From Pseudomonas haemolytica (GTDB taxonomy: Bacteria > Pseudomonadota > Gammaproteobacteria > Pseudomonadales > Pseudomonadaceae): 64,000 nt of DNA. Below the pieces are notes generated by a model, which was not told where the DNA came from, searched no databases, and was given only the letters and a program-made list of their open reading frames with translations. Position 1 is the first letter of the stretch. Each line of letters begins with the position of its first letter. The translations under genes were made by a program, and so were the position numbers. Below are positions 29,140 to 38,398 of the stretch, in pieces. The stretch covers positions 62,001-126,000 of the forward strand of contig NZ_VOIW01000001.1 of NCBI RefSeq assembly GCF_009659625.1. The letters run 5' to 3'.

Positions 29140-31038
29140 ATGTCGCATCAATCTGATTTGATCAGCGAGGACATCCTCGCTTACCTGGGCCAGCACGAGC
29201 GCAAGGAAATGTTGCGCTTCCTGACCTGCGGCAACGTCGATGACGGCAAGAGCACCCTGATCGGGCGCCTGCTGCACGACTCCAAGATGATCTACGAAGA
29301 TCACCTGGAAGCCATCACCCGTGATTCGAAGAAGTCCGGCACTACCGGCGACGACATCGACCTGGCCCTGCTGGTCGATGGCCTGCAGGCCGAGCGTGAG
29401 CAAGGCATCACCATCGACGTTGCCTATCGTTACTTCTCCACCGCCAAGCGCAAATTCATCATCGCCGACACCCCTGGCCATGAGCAGTACACCCGCAACA
29501 TGGCCACCGGTGCGTCCACCTGTGACCTGGCGATCATCCTGATCGACGCCCGCTACGGGGTGCAGACGCAGACCCGTCGCCACAGCTTCATCGCCTCCTT
29601 GCTGGGGATCAAACACATCGTGGTGGCCGTCAACAAGATGGACATCAACGGCTTTGACCAGAGCGTATTCGAGTCGATCAAGGCCGATTACCTGAAGTTC
29701 GCTGACGGTATCGCGTTCAAGCCGAGCACTTTGGCCTTCGTGCCGATGTCGGCGCTCAAGGGCGACAACGTGGTGAACAAGAGCGAGCGTTCGCCCTGGT
29801 ACACCGGTCAGTCGCTGATGGAGATCCTCGAGACCGTCGAGATCGCCAACGACCGCAACTACACCGACCTGCGTTTCCCGGTGCAGTACGTCAACCGTCC
29901 GAACCTGAACTTCCGTGGTTTCGCCGGCACCCTGGCCAGTGGCATCGTGCACAAGGGTGACGAAGTCGTGGTGCTGCCGTCGGGCAAAAGCAGCCGGGTC
30001 AAATCCATCGTCACCTTCGAAGGTGAGCTGGAGCACGCGGGCCCAGGCCAGGCCGTGACCCTGACCATGGAAGACGAGATCGACATCTCCCGTGGCGACC
30101 TGCTGGTGCATGCCGACAACGTACCGCAAGTGACCGACGCCTTCGACGCCATGCTGGTGTGGATGGCCGAAGAGCCGATGCTGCCGGGCAAGAAGTACGA
30201 CATCAAGCGCGCCACCAGTTACGTGCCGGGTTCCATCACTAGCATTGTGCACCGCGTGGATGTGAACACCCTGGCCGAAGGCCCGGCGAGTTCGCTGCAG
30301 CTCAACGAAATCGGCCGGGTCAAGGTCAGCCTCGATGCCGCTATCGCGTTGGATGGCTACGCCAGCAACCGCACCACCGGTGCCTTTATCGTTATCGACC
30401 GTTTGACTAACGGTACCGTGGCTGCGGGCATGATTATCGCGCCGCCGGTCAATCATGGCGGTTCTGCGCAGCACGGCAGCCTCGCTCATGTTGCCACTGA
30501 AGAGCGCGCCCTGCGCTTCGGCCAGCAACCGGCCACCGTGTTGTTCAGCGGCTTGTCGGGTGCAGGCAAGAGCACGCTGGCCTATGCGGTTGAGCGCAAG
30601 CTGTTCGACATGGGCCGTGCGGTGTTCGTACTGGATGGCCAGAACCTGCGTCACGACCTGAACAAAGGCTTGCCCCAGGACCGTGCCGGGCGTACCGAGA
30701 ACTGGCGCCGTGCGGCCCACGTTGCGCGTCAGTTCAACGAAGCCGGCCTGCTGACCCTGGCTGCGTTCGTGGCGCCGGATGCCGAAGGCCGTGAACAGGC
30801 CAAGGCGTTGATTGGCGCTGATCGCCTGCTGACCGTCTATGTGCAGGCGTCGCCGCTGGTGTGCGCCGAGCGTGACCCGCAAGGTTTGTACGCGGCGGGC
30901 GGGGATAACATCCCGGGTGAGTCCTTCCCGTACGACGTGCCGTTGAATGCCGACCTGGTACTCGACACCCAGGCTTTGTCGCTGGAAGACAGCGTCAAGC
31001 AGGTGCTGGAGTTGTTGCGTCAGCGCGGCGCGATCTAA
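29140..31038 (+). CDS. cysNC: Bifunctional sulfate adenylyltransferase subunit 1 / APS kinase
   Basis: A 632-residue fusion. Residues about 1-440 are CysN, the GTPase subunit of ATP sulfurylase: G1 loop [33 protein letters not shown], and VNKMD. Residues about 450-632 are the APS kinase CysC: P-loop [17 protein letters not shown] and [13 protein letters not shown]. The kinase part departs from the commoner DGDN motif, as in other pseudomonad CysNC as far as I recall. GTP hydrolysis drives APS formation, and the fused kinase makes PAPS. A strong terminator follows. Confidence 0.96.
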   Translation: MSHQSDLISEDILAYLGQHERKEMLRFLTCGNVDDGKSTLIGRLLHDSKMIYEDHLEAITRDSKKSGTTGDDIDLALLVDGLQAEREQGITIDVAYRYFSTAKRKFIIADTPGHEQYTRNMATGASTCDLAIILIDARYGVQTQTRRHSFIASLLGIKHIVVAVNKMDINGFDQSVFESIKADYLKFADGIAFKPSTLAFVPMSALKGDNVVNKSERSPWYTGQSLMEILETVEIANDRNYTDLRFPVQYVNRPNLNFRGFAGTLASGIVHKGDEVVVLPSGKSSRVKSIVTFEGELEHAGPGQAVTLTMEDEIDISRGDLLVHADNVPQVTDAFDAMLVWMAEEPMLPGKKYDIKRATSYVPGSITSIVHRVDVNTLAEGPASSLQLNEIGRVKVSLDAAIALDGYASNRTTGAFIVIDRLTNGTVAAGMIIAPPVNHGGSAQHGSLAHVATEERALRFGQQPATVLFSGLSGAGKSTLAYAVERKLFDMGRAVFVLDGQNLRHDLNKGLPQDRAGRTENWRRAAHVARQFNEAGLLTLAAFVAPDAEGREQAKALIGADRLLTVYVQASPLVCAERDPQGLYAAGGDNIPGESFPYDVPLNADLVLDTQALSLEDSVKQVLELLRQRGAI

Positions 31039-31051
31039 ACCTCGCCGCTAC

Positions 31052-31092
31052 AAAAAAAGCCCGCCACCGATCACTCGGTGGCGGGCTTTTTT
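31052..31092. terminator. Bidirectional terminator after cysNC
   Basis: A 13 bp GC-rich stem GCCCGCCACCGA.../...TCGGTGGCGGGC with a 4-base loop, flanked by A7 on the left and T6 on the right. It lies 14 bases past the cysNC stop and can serve the convergent acyltransferase gene as well. Confidence 0.92.
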
Positions 31093-31119
31093 ACATTTTC
31101 AAGATTGAGCGCGGTCAAA

Positions 31120-31190
31120 TGTGGGAGGAGGCTTGCCCCCGATAGCGGTGGGTCAGCTAGAGCCTCATCGGGGGCAAGCCCCCTCCCACA
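31120..31190. repeat. REPIN between cysNC and acyltransferase
   Basis: Two 24-base arms (31120-31143 and 31167-31190) are inverted repeats with one mismatch around a 23-base centre. The arms carry TGTGGGAGG and GCTTGCCCCC, a variant of the REP family. It lies between convergent genes, seven bases from the acyltransferase stop. Confidence 0.88.
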
Positions 31191-31196
31191 GGTTGA

Positions 31197-32096
31197 TCAT
31201 CGCTTGTTTGGGAATTTGGTGTGAAGCTGCTCCAGCAACTCATCCTTCTCTTCCCACAACCGATTGATCCAGCCCTGGAACGCCAACCGATACTCCCCGT
31301 CCTGCTCATAATTCTTGCCAATAAACTCAGCCGGAATCTGCACCTCTTCAAAGTGCACCACCACCTCCTGCACCTTTCCGCAGAGTAGATCCCAGTAACC
31401 CGGACGCCCGGCTGGGTAGTGAATGGTCACATTCACCAATGACTTCAACTGCTCCCCCATGGCATCCAGCACAAACGCAATGCCACCCGCCTTGGGCTTG
31501 AGCAAATAGCGAAACGGCGATTGCTGCTGTGCATGCTTACCCGGCGTAAACCGCGTGCCCTCGGCAAAGTTGAAAATCCCCACCGGGTTGTTGCGAAACT
31601 TCGCACAGATCTTGCGCGTGGTTTCCAGGTCTTTGCCTTTCTTCTCCGGGTGTTTCTCCAGATAAGCCTTGCTGTAGCGCTTCATAAAGGGAAAACCCAG
31701 GGCCCACCACGCCAGGCCAATCACCGGCACCCAGATCAGTTCCTGCTTGAGGAAGAACTTCAGCGGGCGAATGCGTCGATTGAGCACGTATTGCAGCACC
31801 ATGATGTCGACCCAGCTCTGGTGGTTGCTGGTCACCAGATAGGAGTGCTGGTAGTCCAGGCCCTCAAGGCCGGTCAGGTGCCAGCGCGTGCGGCGCACCA
31901 GGTTCATCCAGCCCTTGTTGTTGGTGACCCAGGCTTCGTGGGTGTGGTTCATCAGCCATTCGCTGAAGCGCTTGGCGAACGGCAGCGCTTTGAACAGCGC
32001 GACGATAAACAGGAACGAACACAGCAGGATCGTGTTCAGTGCCAGCAACAGCGAAGCGATCACCCCGCGCACGGCGGCAGGTAGAAAATCCAGCAT
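31197..32096 (-). CDS. Lysophospholipid acyltransferase (PlsC/YihG-like)
   Basis: A 299-residue membrane enzyme of the 1-acylglycerol-3-phosphate acyltransferase superfamily. It has an N-terminal membrane segment (ASLLLALNTILLCSFLFIVALFKAL), the catalytic HX4D motif in SNHQSWVDIMVL, a second helix near IWVPVIGLAWWALGF, and the FAEGTRF substrate motif. The closest recalled type is YihG, a secondary acyltransferase that uses vaccenoyl chains for sn-2. It follows pta with no spacer (stop of pta at 32097), so the two are co-transcribed. Confidence 0.9.
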   Translation of the reverse strand: MLDFLPAAVRGVIASLLLALNTILLCSFLFIVALFKALPFAKRFSEWLMNHTHEAWVTNNKGWMNLVRRTRWHLTGLEGLDYQHSYLVTSNHQSWVDIMVLQYVLNRRIRPLKFFLKQELIWVPVIGLAWWALGFPFMKRYSKAYLEKHPEKKGKDLETTRKICAKFRNNPVGIFNFAEGTRFTPGKHAQQQSPFRYLLKPKAGGIAFVLDAMGEQLKSLVNVTIHYPAGRPGYWDLLCGKVQEVVVHFEEVQIPAEFIGKNYEQDGEYRLAFQGWINRLWEEKDELLEQLHTKFPNKR

Positions 32097-34196
32097 TTAG
32101 ATATCCATAGGTCGGTTGGCGGCTTGGATCGCAGTCAGGGCGATGGTGTACACGATGTCATCTACCTGGGCGCCGCGCGGCAGGTCGTTGACCGGTTTGC
32201 GCAGGCCCTGGAGCATCGGCCCCAGGCTCACGCAATCGGCACTGCGTTGTACGGCTTTGTGGGTGGTATTGCCAGTGTTCAGGTCCGGGAACACGAACAC
32301 CGTGGCCTTGCCGGCAACCTGGCTGTTGGGTGCCAATTGCCGGGCGACGTTCTCGTTGGCGGCGGCGTCGTATTGCAGCGGGCCGTCGATCAGCAGCGAA
32401 CTTTGCTGCTCGTGGGCGAGCAGGGTGGCCTCGCGGACTTTTTCCACTTCCTCGCCGCTGGCCGAATCACCGCTGGAATAGCTGATCATCGCCACCCGCG
32501 GCGTGATGCCGAACGCGGCCGCCGAATCGGCGCTTTGCAGGGCGATTTCCGCCAGTTCCGCAGCGCTTGGGTGCGGGTTCATCACACAGTCGCCGTACAC
32601 CAGCACCTGCTCAGGGAACAGCATGAAGAATACCGACGACACCAAGGTGCAGCCCGGCGCGGTCTTGATCAATTGCAGGGCAGGGCGGATGGTGTTCGCG
32701 GTGGAATGAATAACGCCGGAGACCAGGCCGTCCACTTCGTCCAGGGCGAGCATCATGGTAGCGATCACCACGGTGTCTTCCAGCTGCTGCTCGGCCATTG
32801 GCGCATTCAGGCTCTTGCTCTTGCGCAAGGCGACCATCGGCTCGACGTAGCGTTGGCGAATCAGGTCCGGGTCGAGAATCTCCAGGCCCTCGGGCAGCTC
32901 GATGCCTTGGGCGCGGGCGACTGCCTCCACATCCTCCGGTTTGGCCAGCAGCACGCAACGGGCAATGCCCCGGGCCTGGCAGATGGCGGCGGCTTGTACG
33001 GTCAGCGGCTCGCTGCCTTCGGGCAACACGATGCGTTTGTTGGCGGCCTGGGCGCGCTGGATCAACTGATAGCGGAAAACGGCTGGCGACAGGCGCATTT
33101 CCCGTGGCGTGCCACAACGCTGGCGCAGCCAGCGCGCATCGAGGTGGCTGGCGACGAAGTCAGTGATGATCTCCGCGCGCTCGCGGTCATCGATGGGGAT
33201 TTCCTTGTTGAGGCTATTGAGTTGGTTGGCGGTGTCATAGGAGCCGGTGCTCACCGACAGCACCGGCAGCCCGGCCTGGAAGGCGCCGCGGCATAGATCC
33301 ATGATGCGCGGGTCCGGCAGGGTGTCGCTGGTCAGCAACAGGCCGGCCAGTGGCACGCCATTGATCGCGGCCAGGCTCACGGCGAGGATGATGTCGTCGC
33401 GATCCCCGGGTGTTACCACCAATACGCCGGGCTTGAGCAGCTCTACGGTGTTACGCATGGTGCGGGCGCAGATGATGATCTTGGTCATGCGCCGGCTTTC
33501 GTAGTCGCCGGCGTTGAGGATCTGCGCGCCCATCAGGTCGGCCACGTCGCGGGTGCGCGGGGCATTGAGTTCGGGTTGATAGGGGATGCAGCCGAGCAGG
33601 CGGAAATCACCGCTGCGCAACAAAGGCGAGTGCTCTTTAAGGCGGGCCGAGAAGGCTTCCATACTTTCGTCGGTGCGCACCTTGTTGAGGATCACGCCCA
33701 GCACTTTCGGGTCTTTCGGGCCACCGAACAATTGCGCCTGCAATTCCACGCGGCCGGAGAGTTCGGTGAGCACCTCGTTTTCCGGGGCCGAGACCAGGAT
33801 CACTTCCGCATCCAGGCTCTTGGCCAGGTGCAGGTTGACCCGTGCTGCGTAGCTGGCGCTGCGGGTCGGCACCATGCCTTCGACAATCAGCACGTCCTTG
33901 CCCACGGCGGCCTGCTGGTAGAGGGTGATGATTTCTTCGAGCAGCTCATCGAGCTGGCCGTCCCCGAGCATGCGCTCTACGTGGGCCAGGCCTAAGGGCT
34001 GTGGCGGTTTCAGGCCGTGAGTGCGGGCCACCAGCTCAGTGGAGCGTTCCGGGCCAGTGTCGCCGGGGTGGGGCTGGGCAATCGGTTTGAAGAAGCCGAC
34101 TTTAAGGCCGGCCCGTTCCAGGGTGCGCACCAGCCCAAGGCTGATGGAGGTCAGACCCACACCAAAATCGGTGGGCGCGATAAAAAAAGTCTGCAT
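32097..34196 (-). CDS. pta: Phosphate acetyltransferase
   Basis: Interconverts acetyl-CoA and acetyl phosphate. The 699-residue long form has an N-terminal P-loop-like domain (MQTFFIAPTDFGVGLTSISLGLVRTLERAGLKVGFFKPIAQP), a central DRTGG-type domain, and the C-terminal catalytic domain (IVLPEGSEPLTVQAAAICQARG, MVALRKSK, SSVFFMLFPEQVLVYGDC). The start at MQTFFIAPT replaces a frame seven residues longer. The acetate kinase gene, which sits next to pta in P. aeruginosa as recalled, is absent here; a DUF3565 gene and slyD follow upstream instead. Confidence 0.95.
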   Translation of the reverse strand: MQTFFIAPTDFGVGLTSISLGLVRTLERAGLKVGFFKPIAQPHPGDTGPERSTELVARTHGLKPPQPLGLAHVERMLGDGQLDELLEEIITLYQQAAVGKDVLIVEGMVPTRSASYAARVNLHLAKSLDAEVILVSAPENEVLTELSGRVELQAQLFGGPKDPKVLGVILNKVRTDESMEAFSARLKEHSPLLRSGDFRLLGCIPYQPELNAPRTRDVADLMGAQILNAGDYESRRMTKIIICARTMRNTVELLKPGVLVVTPGDRDDIILAVSLAAINGVPLAGLLLTSDTLPDPRIMDLCRGAFQAGLPVLSVSTGSYDTANQLNSLNKEIPIDDRERAEIITDFVASHLDARWLRQRCGTPREMRLSPAVFRYQLIQRAQAANKRIVLPEGSEPLTVQAAAICQARGIARCVLLAKPEDVEAVARAQGIELPEGLEILDPDLIRQRYVEPMVALRKSKSLNAPMAEQQLEDTVVIATMMLALDEVDGLVSGVIHSTANTIRPALQLIKTAPGCTLVSSVFFMLFPEQVLVYGDCVMNPHPSAAELAEIALQSADSAAAFGITPRVAMISYSSGDSASGEEVEKVREATLLAHEQQSSLLIDGPLQYDAAANENVARQLAPNSQVAGKATVFVFPDLNTGNTTHKAVQRSADCVSLGPMLQGLRKPVNDLPRGAQVDDIVYTIALTAIQAANRPMDI

Positions 34197-34275
34197 GCGA
34201 ATTCTCTGGAGGTGCATGGCTTGGGTGGCGCTCTATGTTTGAGCGTCTACCGCGAATCAGGTGCCAAGGTTATCG

Positions 34276-34512
34276 TTATTCGCGCTCGTGCGCACACCAG
34301 CCGCACGCAAAGGGTTGGCCTATTTTTTCAAGGCGTTGCGCGGGGTCGAGTACCCAGGCGCGCGACTGCCATGGCGGCTGGTGGCGCAGGTGCTGGGTGT
34401 GGCCGCAGGACAGTTCGGCCACCCAATGCTGGTCGTCATCCTGGTGGAACCCGGTGATGAAGGATGCCGTTGATCGGCCCCGTCCGTCCGGGTTCTGTTC
34501 GCTTTCGGGCAA
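34276..34512 (-). CDS. DUF3565 protein, start uncertain
   Basis: The C-terminal 60 or so residues read SFITGFHQDDDQHWVAELSCGHTQHLRHQPPWQSRAWVLDPAQRLEKIGQPFACGWCAHERE, the DUF3565 pattern with a CGH and a CxxC that may hold a metal. No ATG lies near the conserved start. The listed start is a TTG at 34512 without a good ribosome site; an ATG at 34566 would overlap the divergent slyD start. The gene sits between pta and slyD on the minus strand. Its function is unknown. Confidence 0.6.
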   Translation of the reverse strand: MPESEQNPDGRGRSTASFITGFHQDDDQHWVAELSCGHTQHLRHQPPWQSRAWVLDPAQRLEKIGQPFACGWCAHERE

Positions 34513-34564
34513 ATCCTTGTTTAGACTTGTCCGTTCTTCATTCTTATGCAAAAGGTCTCGCCCC

Positions 34565-35050
34565 ATGACGATCGCCGCTAACAAGGCTGTCTCCATCGAC
34601 TATACCCTGACCAACGACGCTGGTGAGGTCATCGACAGCTCAGCCGGCGGCGCGCCGCTGGTCTACCTGCAAGGCGCAGGTAACATCATCCCGGGCCTGG
34701 AAAAGGCTCTGGAAGGCAAGAGCGTCGGTGACGAACTGACTGTCGCCGTAGAACCTGAAGATGCCTACGGTGAATACTCCGCCGAGCTGGTCAGCACCCT
34801 GAGCCGCAGCATGTTCGAAGGCGTTGACGAGCTGGAAGTGGGTATGCAGTTCCACGCTTCCGCGCCGGACGGCCAAATGCAGATCGTCACCATCCGCGAC
34901 CTGGACGGCGATGATGTGACTGTCGACGGTAACCACCCTCTGGCAGGCCAACGCCTGAACTTCCAAGTGAAGATCGTTGCCATCCGCGACGCTTCCCAGG
35001 AAGAAGTGGCCCACGGCCACGTTCACGGTGAAGGCGGTCATCACCATTGA
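34565..35050 (+). CDS. slyD: FKBP-type peptidyl-prolyl isomerase SlyD
   Basis: Folding helper and metallochaperone of the cytoplasm. The 161-residue protein has the FKBP core split by an IF-type insert (TVAVEPEDAYGEYSAELVSTLSRSMFEGVDELEVGMQFHASAPDG) and a short histidine-rich tail HGHVHGEGGHHH that can bind Ni2+. The ATG at 34565 is chosen because the family begins MTIA or MLIA just before NKAVSIDYTLTND; the long frame from 34235 is rejected. A terminator follows. A second FKBP, FkpB, lies at 41.7 kb. Confidence 0.95.
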   Translation: MTIAANKAVSIDYTLTNDAGEVIDSSAGGAPLVYLQGAGNIIPGLEKALEGKSVGDELTVAVEPEDAYGEYSAELVSTLSRSMFEGVDELEVGMQFHASAPDGQMQIVTIRDLDGDDVTVDGNHPLAGQRLNFQVKIVAIRDASQEEVAHGHVHGEGGHHH

Positions 35051-35074
35051 TTGATGTTTTGATCAAGTGGTAGC

Positions 35075-35107
35075 AAAAACGCCCCGACTGGTTCGGGGCG
35101 TTTTTTT
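35075..35107 (+). terminator. Rho-independent terminator after slyD
   Basis: Stem CGCCCCGA/TCGGGGCG (35080-35087 with 35093-35100), 5-base loop, followed by seven T; an A5 run lies on the other side. It is 29 bases past the slyD stop. Confidence 0.92.
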
Positions 35108-35120
35108 GGGGCCTGAAAAA

Positions 35121-35148
35121 TGTGGGAGGGAACAAGCTCCCTCCCACA
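35121..35148. repeat. Single REP hairpin between slyD and rpsT
   Basis: An 11 bp perfect stem TGTGGGAGGGA/TCCCTCCCACA with a 6-base loop. It lies between the two terminators of the convergent slyD and rpsT genes and is a lone REP, not a pair. Confidence 0.82.
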
Positions 35149-35177
35149 ATGGAGCAGTGGTGTTTTTCAGGGCACAA

Positions 35178-35214
35178 ACAAAAATGCCCCGGACCTTTCG
35201 GTACGGGGCATTTC
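35178..35214 (-). terminator. Rho-independent terminator after rpsT
   Basis: Stem AAATGCCCCG/CGGGGCATTT with a 12-base loop; on the minus strand it is followed by an AT-rich T tract. It is about 45 bases past the rpsT stop. Confidence 0.85.
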
Positions 35215-35256
35215 TTAACTGTTACGCAACCTGGGTTGCGTGGCAGTTGTTACCAC

Positions 35257-35535
35257 TTAGGCTGCAGCAGGAACGCTCAGAGCCTTGATGTGGCCATTCA
35301 GGCGGCTCTTATGACGAGCGGCCTTGTTCTTGTGGATGATGCCTTTATCGGCCATACGGTCGATAACTGGCACGGCCAGAACGTAAGCAGCTTGGGCTTT
35401 TTCAGCGTCTTTGGTGTCGATGGCTTTAACTACATTCTTGATGTAGGTACGAACCATGGAACGCAGGCTGGCGTTGTGGCTGCGACGCTTCTCAGCCTGT
35501 TTTGCACGTTTTTTGGCGGAAGGTGTGTTGGCCAC
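35257..35535 (-). CDS. rpsT: 30S ribosomal protein S20
   Basis: Binds 16S rRNA early in small-subunit assembly. The 92-residue, highly basic helical protein starts [38 protein letters not shown] and ends in [23 protein letters not shown], typical of the family. It is a single-gene unit with a strong promoter and its own terminator, and diverges from murJ across 252 bp. Confidence 0.97.
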   Translation of the reverse strand: MANTPSAKKRAKQAEKRRSHNASLRSMVRTYIKNVVKAIDTKDAEKAQAAYVLAVPVIDRMADKGIIHKNKAARHKSRLNGHIKALSVPAAA

Positions 35536-35588
35536 CGTCGAGCTCCTCGAAAGACTTTTTAGGAAATAGCAAACAAAATAGGCCGCGA

Positions 35589-35617
35589 ATCATGCCGATG
35601 ACTTGATGGGTTGTCAA
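35589..35617 (-). promoter_or_regulatory. Sigma-70 promoter of rpsT
   Basis: On the minus strand: TTGACA (35612-35617), 17-base spacer, CATGAT (35589-35594), then a GC-rich discriminator (TCGCGGCC) of the kind seen in stringently controlled promoters. The leader to the ATG is about 47 bases. Confidence 0.7.
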
Positions 35618-35787
35618 GAGCGGCTGATGCGAACTGCTGAGTGGTCGATCTGAGAGGCGGGTGATTTATTTCCGGCGCTTGACCTGTAAACTCGCGAGCT
35701 TTGGCTCTGTGCTGTTGCAGGCGCGCAGTATCGCATAAGTGGGCGCTTTGTTCGCCTGCTCTTTATCTATAGGCGCAAACTCTTTCA

Positions 35788-37326
35788 ATGAATCTGCTCA
35801 AATCGTTGGCTGCCGTCAGCTCTATCACGATGATCTCCCGGGTTTTGGGGTTTGTGCGTGACACCCTGCTGGCACGCATCTTTGGCGCCAGCATGGCCAC
35901 GGATGCCTTCTTTATTGCCTTCAAGCTCCCCAACCTGCTGCGGCGGATCTTCGCCGAGGGCGCGTTTTCCCAGGCGTTCGTGCCGATCCTGGCCGAGTAC
36001 AAGACCCAGCAGGGCGAGGAGGCGACCCGCACCTTTATTGCCTATGTTTCCGGTCTGCTGACCCTGGTGTTGATGCTGGTAACGCTAATCGGCATGCTCG
36101 CCGCGCCCTGGGTGATCTGGGCCACTGCCCCGGGATTTGCCAATACCCCGGAAAAATTCGCACTGACCACTGACCTGTTGCGAGTGACCTTTCCTTATAT
36201 ATTGCTGATTTCCCTGTCGTCCCTGGCCGGGGCGATCCTGAATACGTGGAACCGTTTCTCGGTGCCGGCCTTCGTGCCGACACTGCTTAACGTCAGCATG
36301 ATTATTTTCGCGCTGTTCCTCACGCCGTATTTCGATCCGCCGGTCATGGCCCTGGGTTGGGCGGTACTGGCCGGTGGCCTGGCGCAGTTGCTCTACCAGC
36401 TGCCGCACCTGAAGAAAATCGGCATGCTCGTGCTGCCGCGCCTTAACCTCAAGGACACCGGCGTCTGGCGTGTGATGCGCAATATGCTGCCGGCGATCCT
36501 CGGCGTGTCGGTCAGCCAGATTTCCCTGATTATCAACACGGCGTTCGCCTCGCTGCTGGTGTCCGGTTCAGTGTCGTGGATGTACTACGCCGACCGCCTC
36601 ATGGAGTTACCGTCCGGCGTGCTTGGCGTGGCATTGGGCACGATTCTGCTGCCAACCCTGGCGCGCACCTACGCCAGCAAGGACCGCCAGGAATACTCGC
36701 GCATTCTCGACTGGGGCCTGCGCCTGTGCTTTGTGCTGGTGCTGCCGTGTTCCCTGGCGCTGGGGATCCTTGCCGAGCCCTTGACGGTGTCGTTGTTCCA
36801 GTACGGCCAATTTGATGCGCATGACGCCTTGATGACGCAGCGCGCGCTGATCGCCTATTCGGTCGGCCTACTGGGCATCATCGTGATCAAGGTGTTGGCG
36901 CCTGGCTTTTATGCCCAGCAAAACATCCGTACCCCGGTGAAAATCGCGATTTTCACGCTGATCGTCACGCAATTGCTCAACCTGGTCTTTATCGGCCCGC
37001 TGGCCCACGCCGGCCTGGCCTTGGCAATCAGTGTCGGCGCTTGTATCAACGCTGGCCTGCTGTTTTATCAATTGCGCAAGCAGCAGATGTTCCAGCCACA
37101 GCCTGGCTGGGGGATGTTTGCCCTCAAGCTGCTGGTGGCGGTGGCGGTGATGTCGGCCGTGTTGCTGGGGCTGATGCACGTTATGCCCGCCTGGGGCGAA
37201 GGCAATATGCTCGAGCGTTTCATGCGTCTGGGTGTGCTGGTGGTCGCAGGGGCAGGGGTGTACTTCGGTATGTTGCTGTTGCAGGGCTTTCGCCTGCGGG
37301 ATTTCAATCGCAAGTCGTTAGGTTAG
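35788..37326 (+). CDS. murJ: Lipid II flippase MurJ
   Basis: Moves the peptidoglycan precursor lipid II across the inner membrane. The 512-residue protein is hydrophobic throughout, with about 14 membrane segments expected for the MOP-superfamily flippase. The N-terminus [35 protein letters not shown] and [22 protein letters not shown] are characteristic, including the essential arginines of the cavity. It leads into ribF-ileS-lspA-fkpB on the same strand after a 119 bp gap. Confidence 0.95.
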   Translation: MNLLKSLAAVSSITMISRVLGFVRDTLLARIFGASMATDAFFIAFKLPNLLRRIFAEGAFSQAFVPILAEYKTQQGEEATRTFIAYVSGLLTLVLMLVTLIGMLAAPWVIWATAPGFANTPEKFALTTDLLRVTFPYILLISLSSLAGAILNTWNRFSVPAFVPTLLNVSMIIFALFLTPYFDPPVMALGWAVLAGGLAQLLYQLPHLKKIGMLVLPRLNLKDTGVWRVMRNMLPAILGVSVSQISLIINTAFASLLVSGSVSWMYYADRLMELPSGVLGVALGTILLPTLARTYASKDRQEYSRILDWGLRLCFVLVLPCSLALGILAEPLTVSLFQYGQFDAHDALMTQRALIAYSVGLLGIIVIKVLAPGFYAQQNIRTPVKIAIFTLIVTQLLNLVFIGPLAHAGLALAISVGACINAGLLFYQLRKQQMFQPQPGWGMFALKLLVAVAVMSAVLLGLMHVMPAWGEGNMLERFMRLGVLVVAGAGVYFGMLLLQGFRLRDFNRKSLG

Positions 37327-37445
37327 AGACTTTGCCGCGATAAAACGGTTGTTTTATCGATTCGATCCATTTGGCCTGCGCTGTTGCCTGTCGTCCGGGG
37401 CTGGGTGTGGTTATAATCGACCACTTTATGAGCAAGAAGCGCGTT

Positions 37446-38384
37446 ATGCAGCTGGTTCGAGGTCTCCACAACCTGCGCCCCGAGCATCGGGGCTGCGTCG
37501 CCACTATTGGCAACTTTGACGGTGTTCACCGTGGCCACCAGGCTATCCTGGCCCGGCTTCGCGAGCGCGCGGTCGAGTTGGGCGTGCCCAGCTGCGTGGT
37601 GATTTTCGAGCCACAGCCGCGGGAGTTCTTTACCCCGGAAACGGCGCCGGCCCGTCTGGCTCGGTTGCGGGATAAGCTGCAACTGCTGGCTGAAGAAGGC
37701 GTGGACCGTGTCCTCTGCCTGGCGTTCAACCAGCGTTTGCGCAGCCTCAGTGCCACCGAGTTCGTCGACCGCATCCTGGTCGATGGCCTGGGTGTACAGC
37801 ACCTGGAAGTCGGTGACGACTTCCATTTCGGATGTGACCGGGTCGGGGATTTCGATTTCCTGCAGCATGCTGGCGTCAACCAGGGTTTTACCGTCGAAGC
37901 CGCGCAAACCGTCGAACTTGACGGCCTGCGCGTGAGCAGCACCCAGGTGCGTAACGCCCTGGCCTGCGCCGACTTCGACTTGGCCGAGCGTTTGCTCGGT
38001 CGCCCGTTCCGCATTGCCGGGCGGGTACTGCACGGCCAGAAGCTGGCGCGCCAATTGGGCACGCCAACTGCCAACGTGCAACTCAAGCGCCGTCGTGTAC
38101 CGTTGACCGGGGTTTACCTGGTGAGCGTCGATATAGACGGCCAATCGTGGCCGGGAGTCGCCAATATAGGTGTCAGGCCCACGGTTGCAGGTGATGGCAA
38201 GGCCCACCTGGAAGTTCACCTTTTGGATTTTGCCGGTGATTTATACGACCGGCGTTTGACGGTGGTTTTCCACCAGAAGCTGCGTGAAGAGCAGCGTTTC
38301 GCCTCCCTGGAGGCGTTGAAAACGGCGATCAATGCGGATGTCGCCGCCGCCCGTGCACTAGCCGCACCTAGCGCCCATCGCTAA
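37446..38384 (+). CDS. ribF: Bifunctional riboflavin kinase / FAD synthetase
   Basis: Converts riboflavin to FMN and FMN to FAD. The 312-residue enzyme has the nucleotidyltransferase motif CVATIGNFDGVHRGHQAILARL at the N-terminus, the FAD-synthetase domain to about residue 185 (STQVRNALACADFDLAERLLGRPF), and the C-terminal riboflavin kinase domain (GRVLHGQKLARQLGTPTANVQL). The ATG at 37446 gives the canonical MQLVRGLHN start; upstream ATGs at 37428 and 37371 are less likely. It supplies FAD used by the photolyase and both oxidoreductases of the light cassette. ileS follows 14 bp later. Confidence 0.95.
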   Translation: MQLVRGLHNLRPEHRGCVATIGNFDGVHRGHQAILARLRERAVELGVPSCVVIFEPQPREFFTPETAPARLARLRDKLQLLAEEGVDRVLCLAFNQRLRSLSATEFVDRILVDGLGVQHLEVGDDFHFGCDRVGDFDFLQHAGVNQGFTVEAAQTVELDGLRVSSTQVRNALACADFDLAERLLGRPFRIAGRVLHGQKLARQLGTPTANVQLKRRRVPLTGVYLVSVDIDGQSWPGVANIGVRPTVAGDGKAHLEVHLLDFAGDLYDRRLTVVFHQKLREEQRFASLEALKTAINADVAAARALAAPSAHR

Positions 38385-38398
38385 CCGAAGAGCCTTAA

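Noticed and set aside
28048..30882. 944-codon open frame antisense to cysD and cysNC
   Set aside because: It mirrors conserved enzymes in a GC-rich third-position-biased genome, has no family motifs or ribosome site, and both sense genes are certain.
34235..35050. 271-residue protein with an N-terminal extension on SlyD
   Set aside because: The first 110 residues overlap the antisense DUF3565 gene and have no SlyD homology; the ATG at 34565 gives the normal SlyD.
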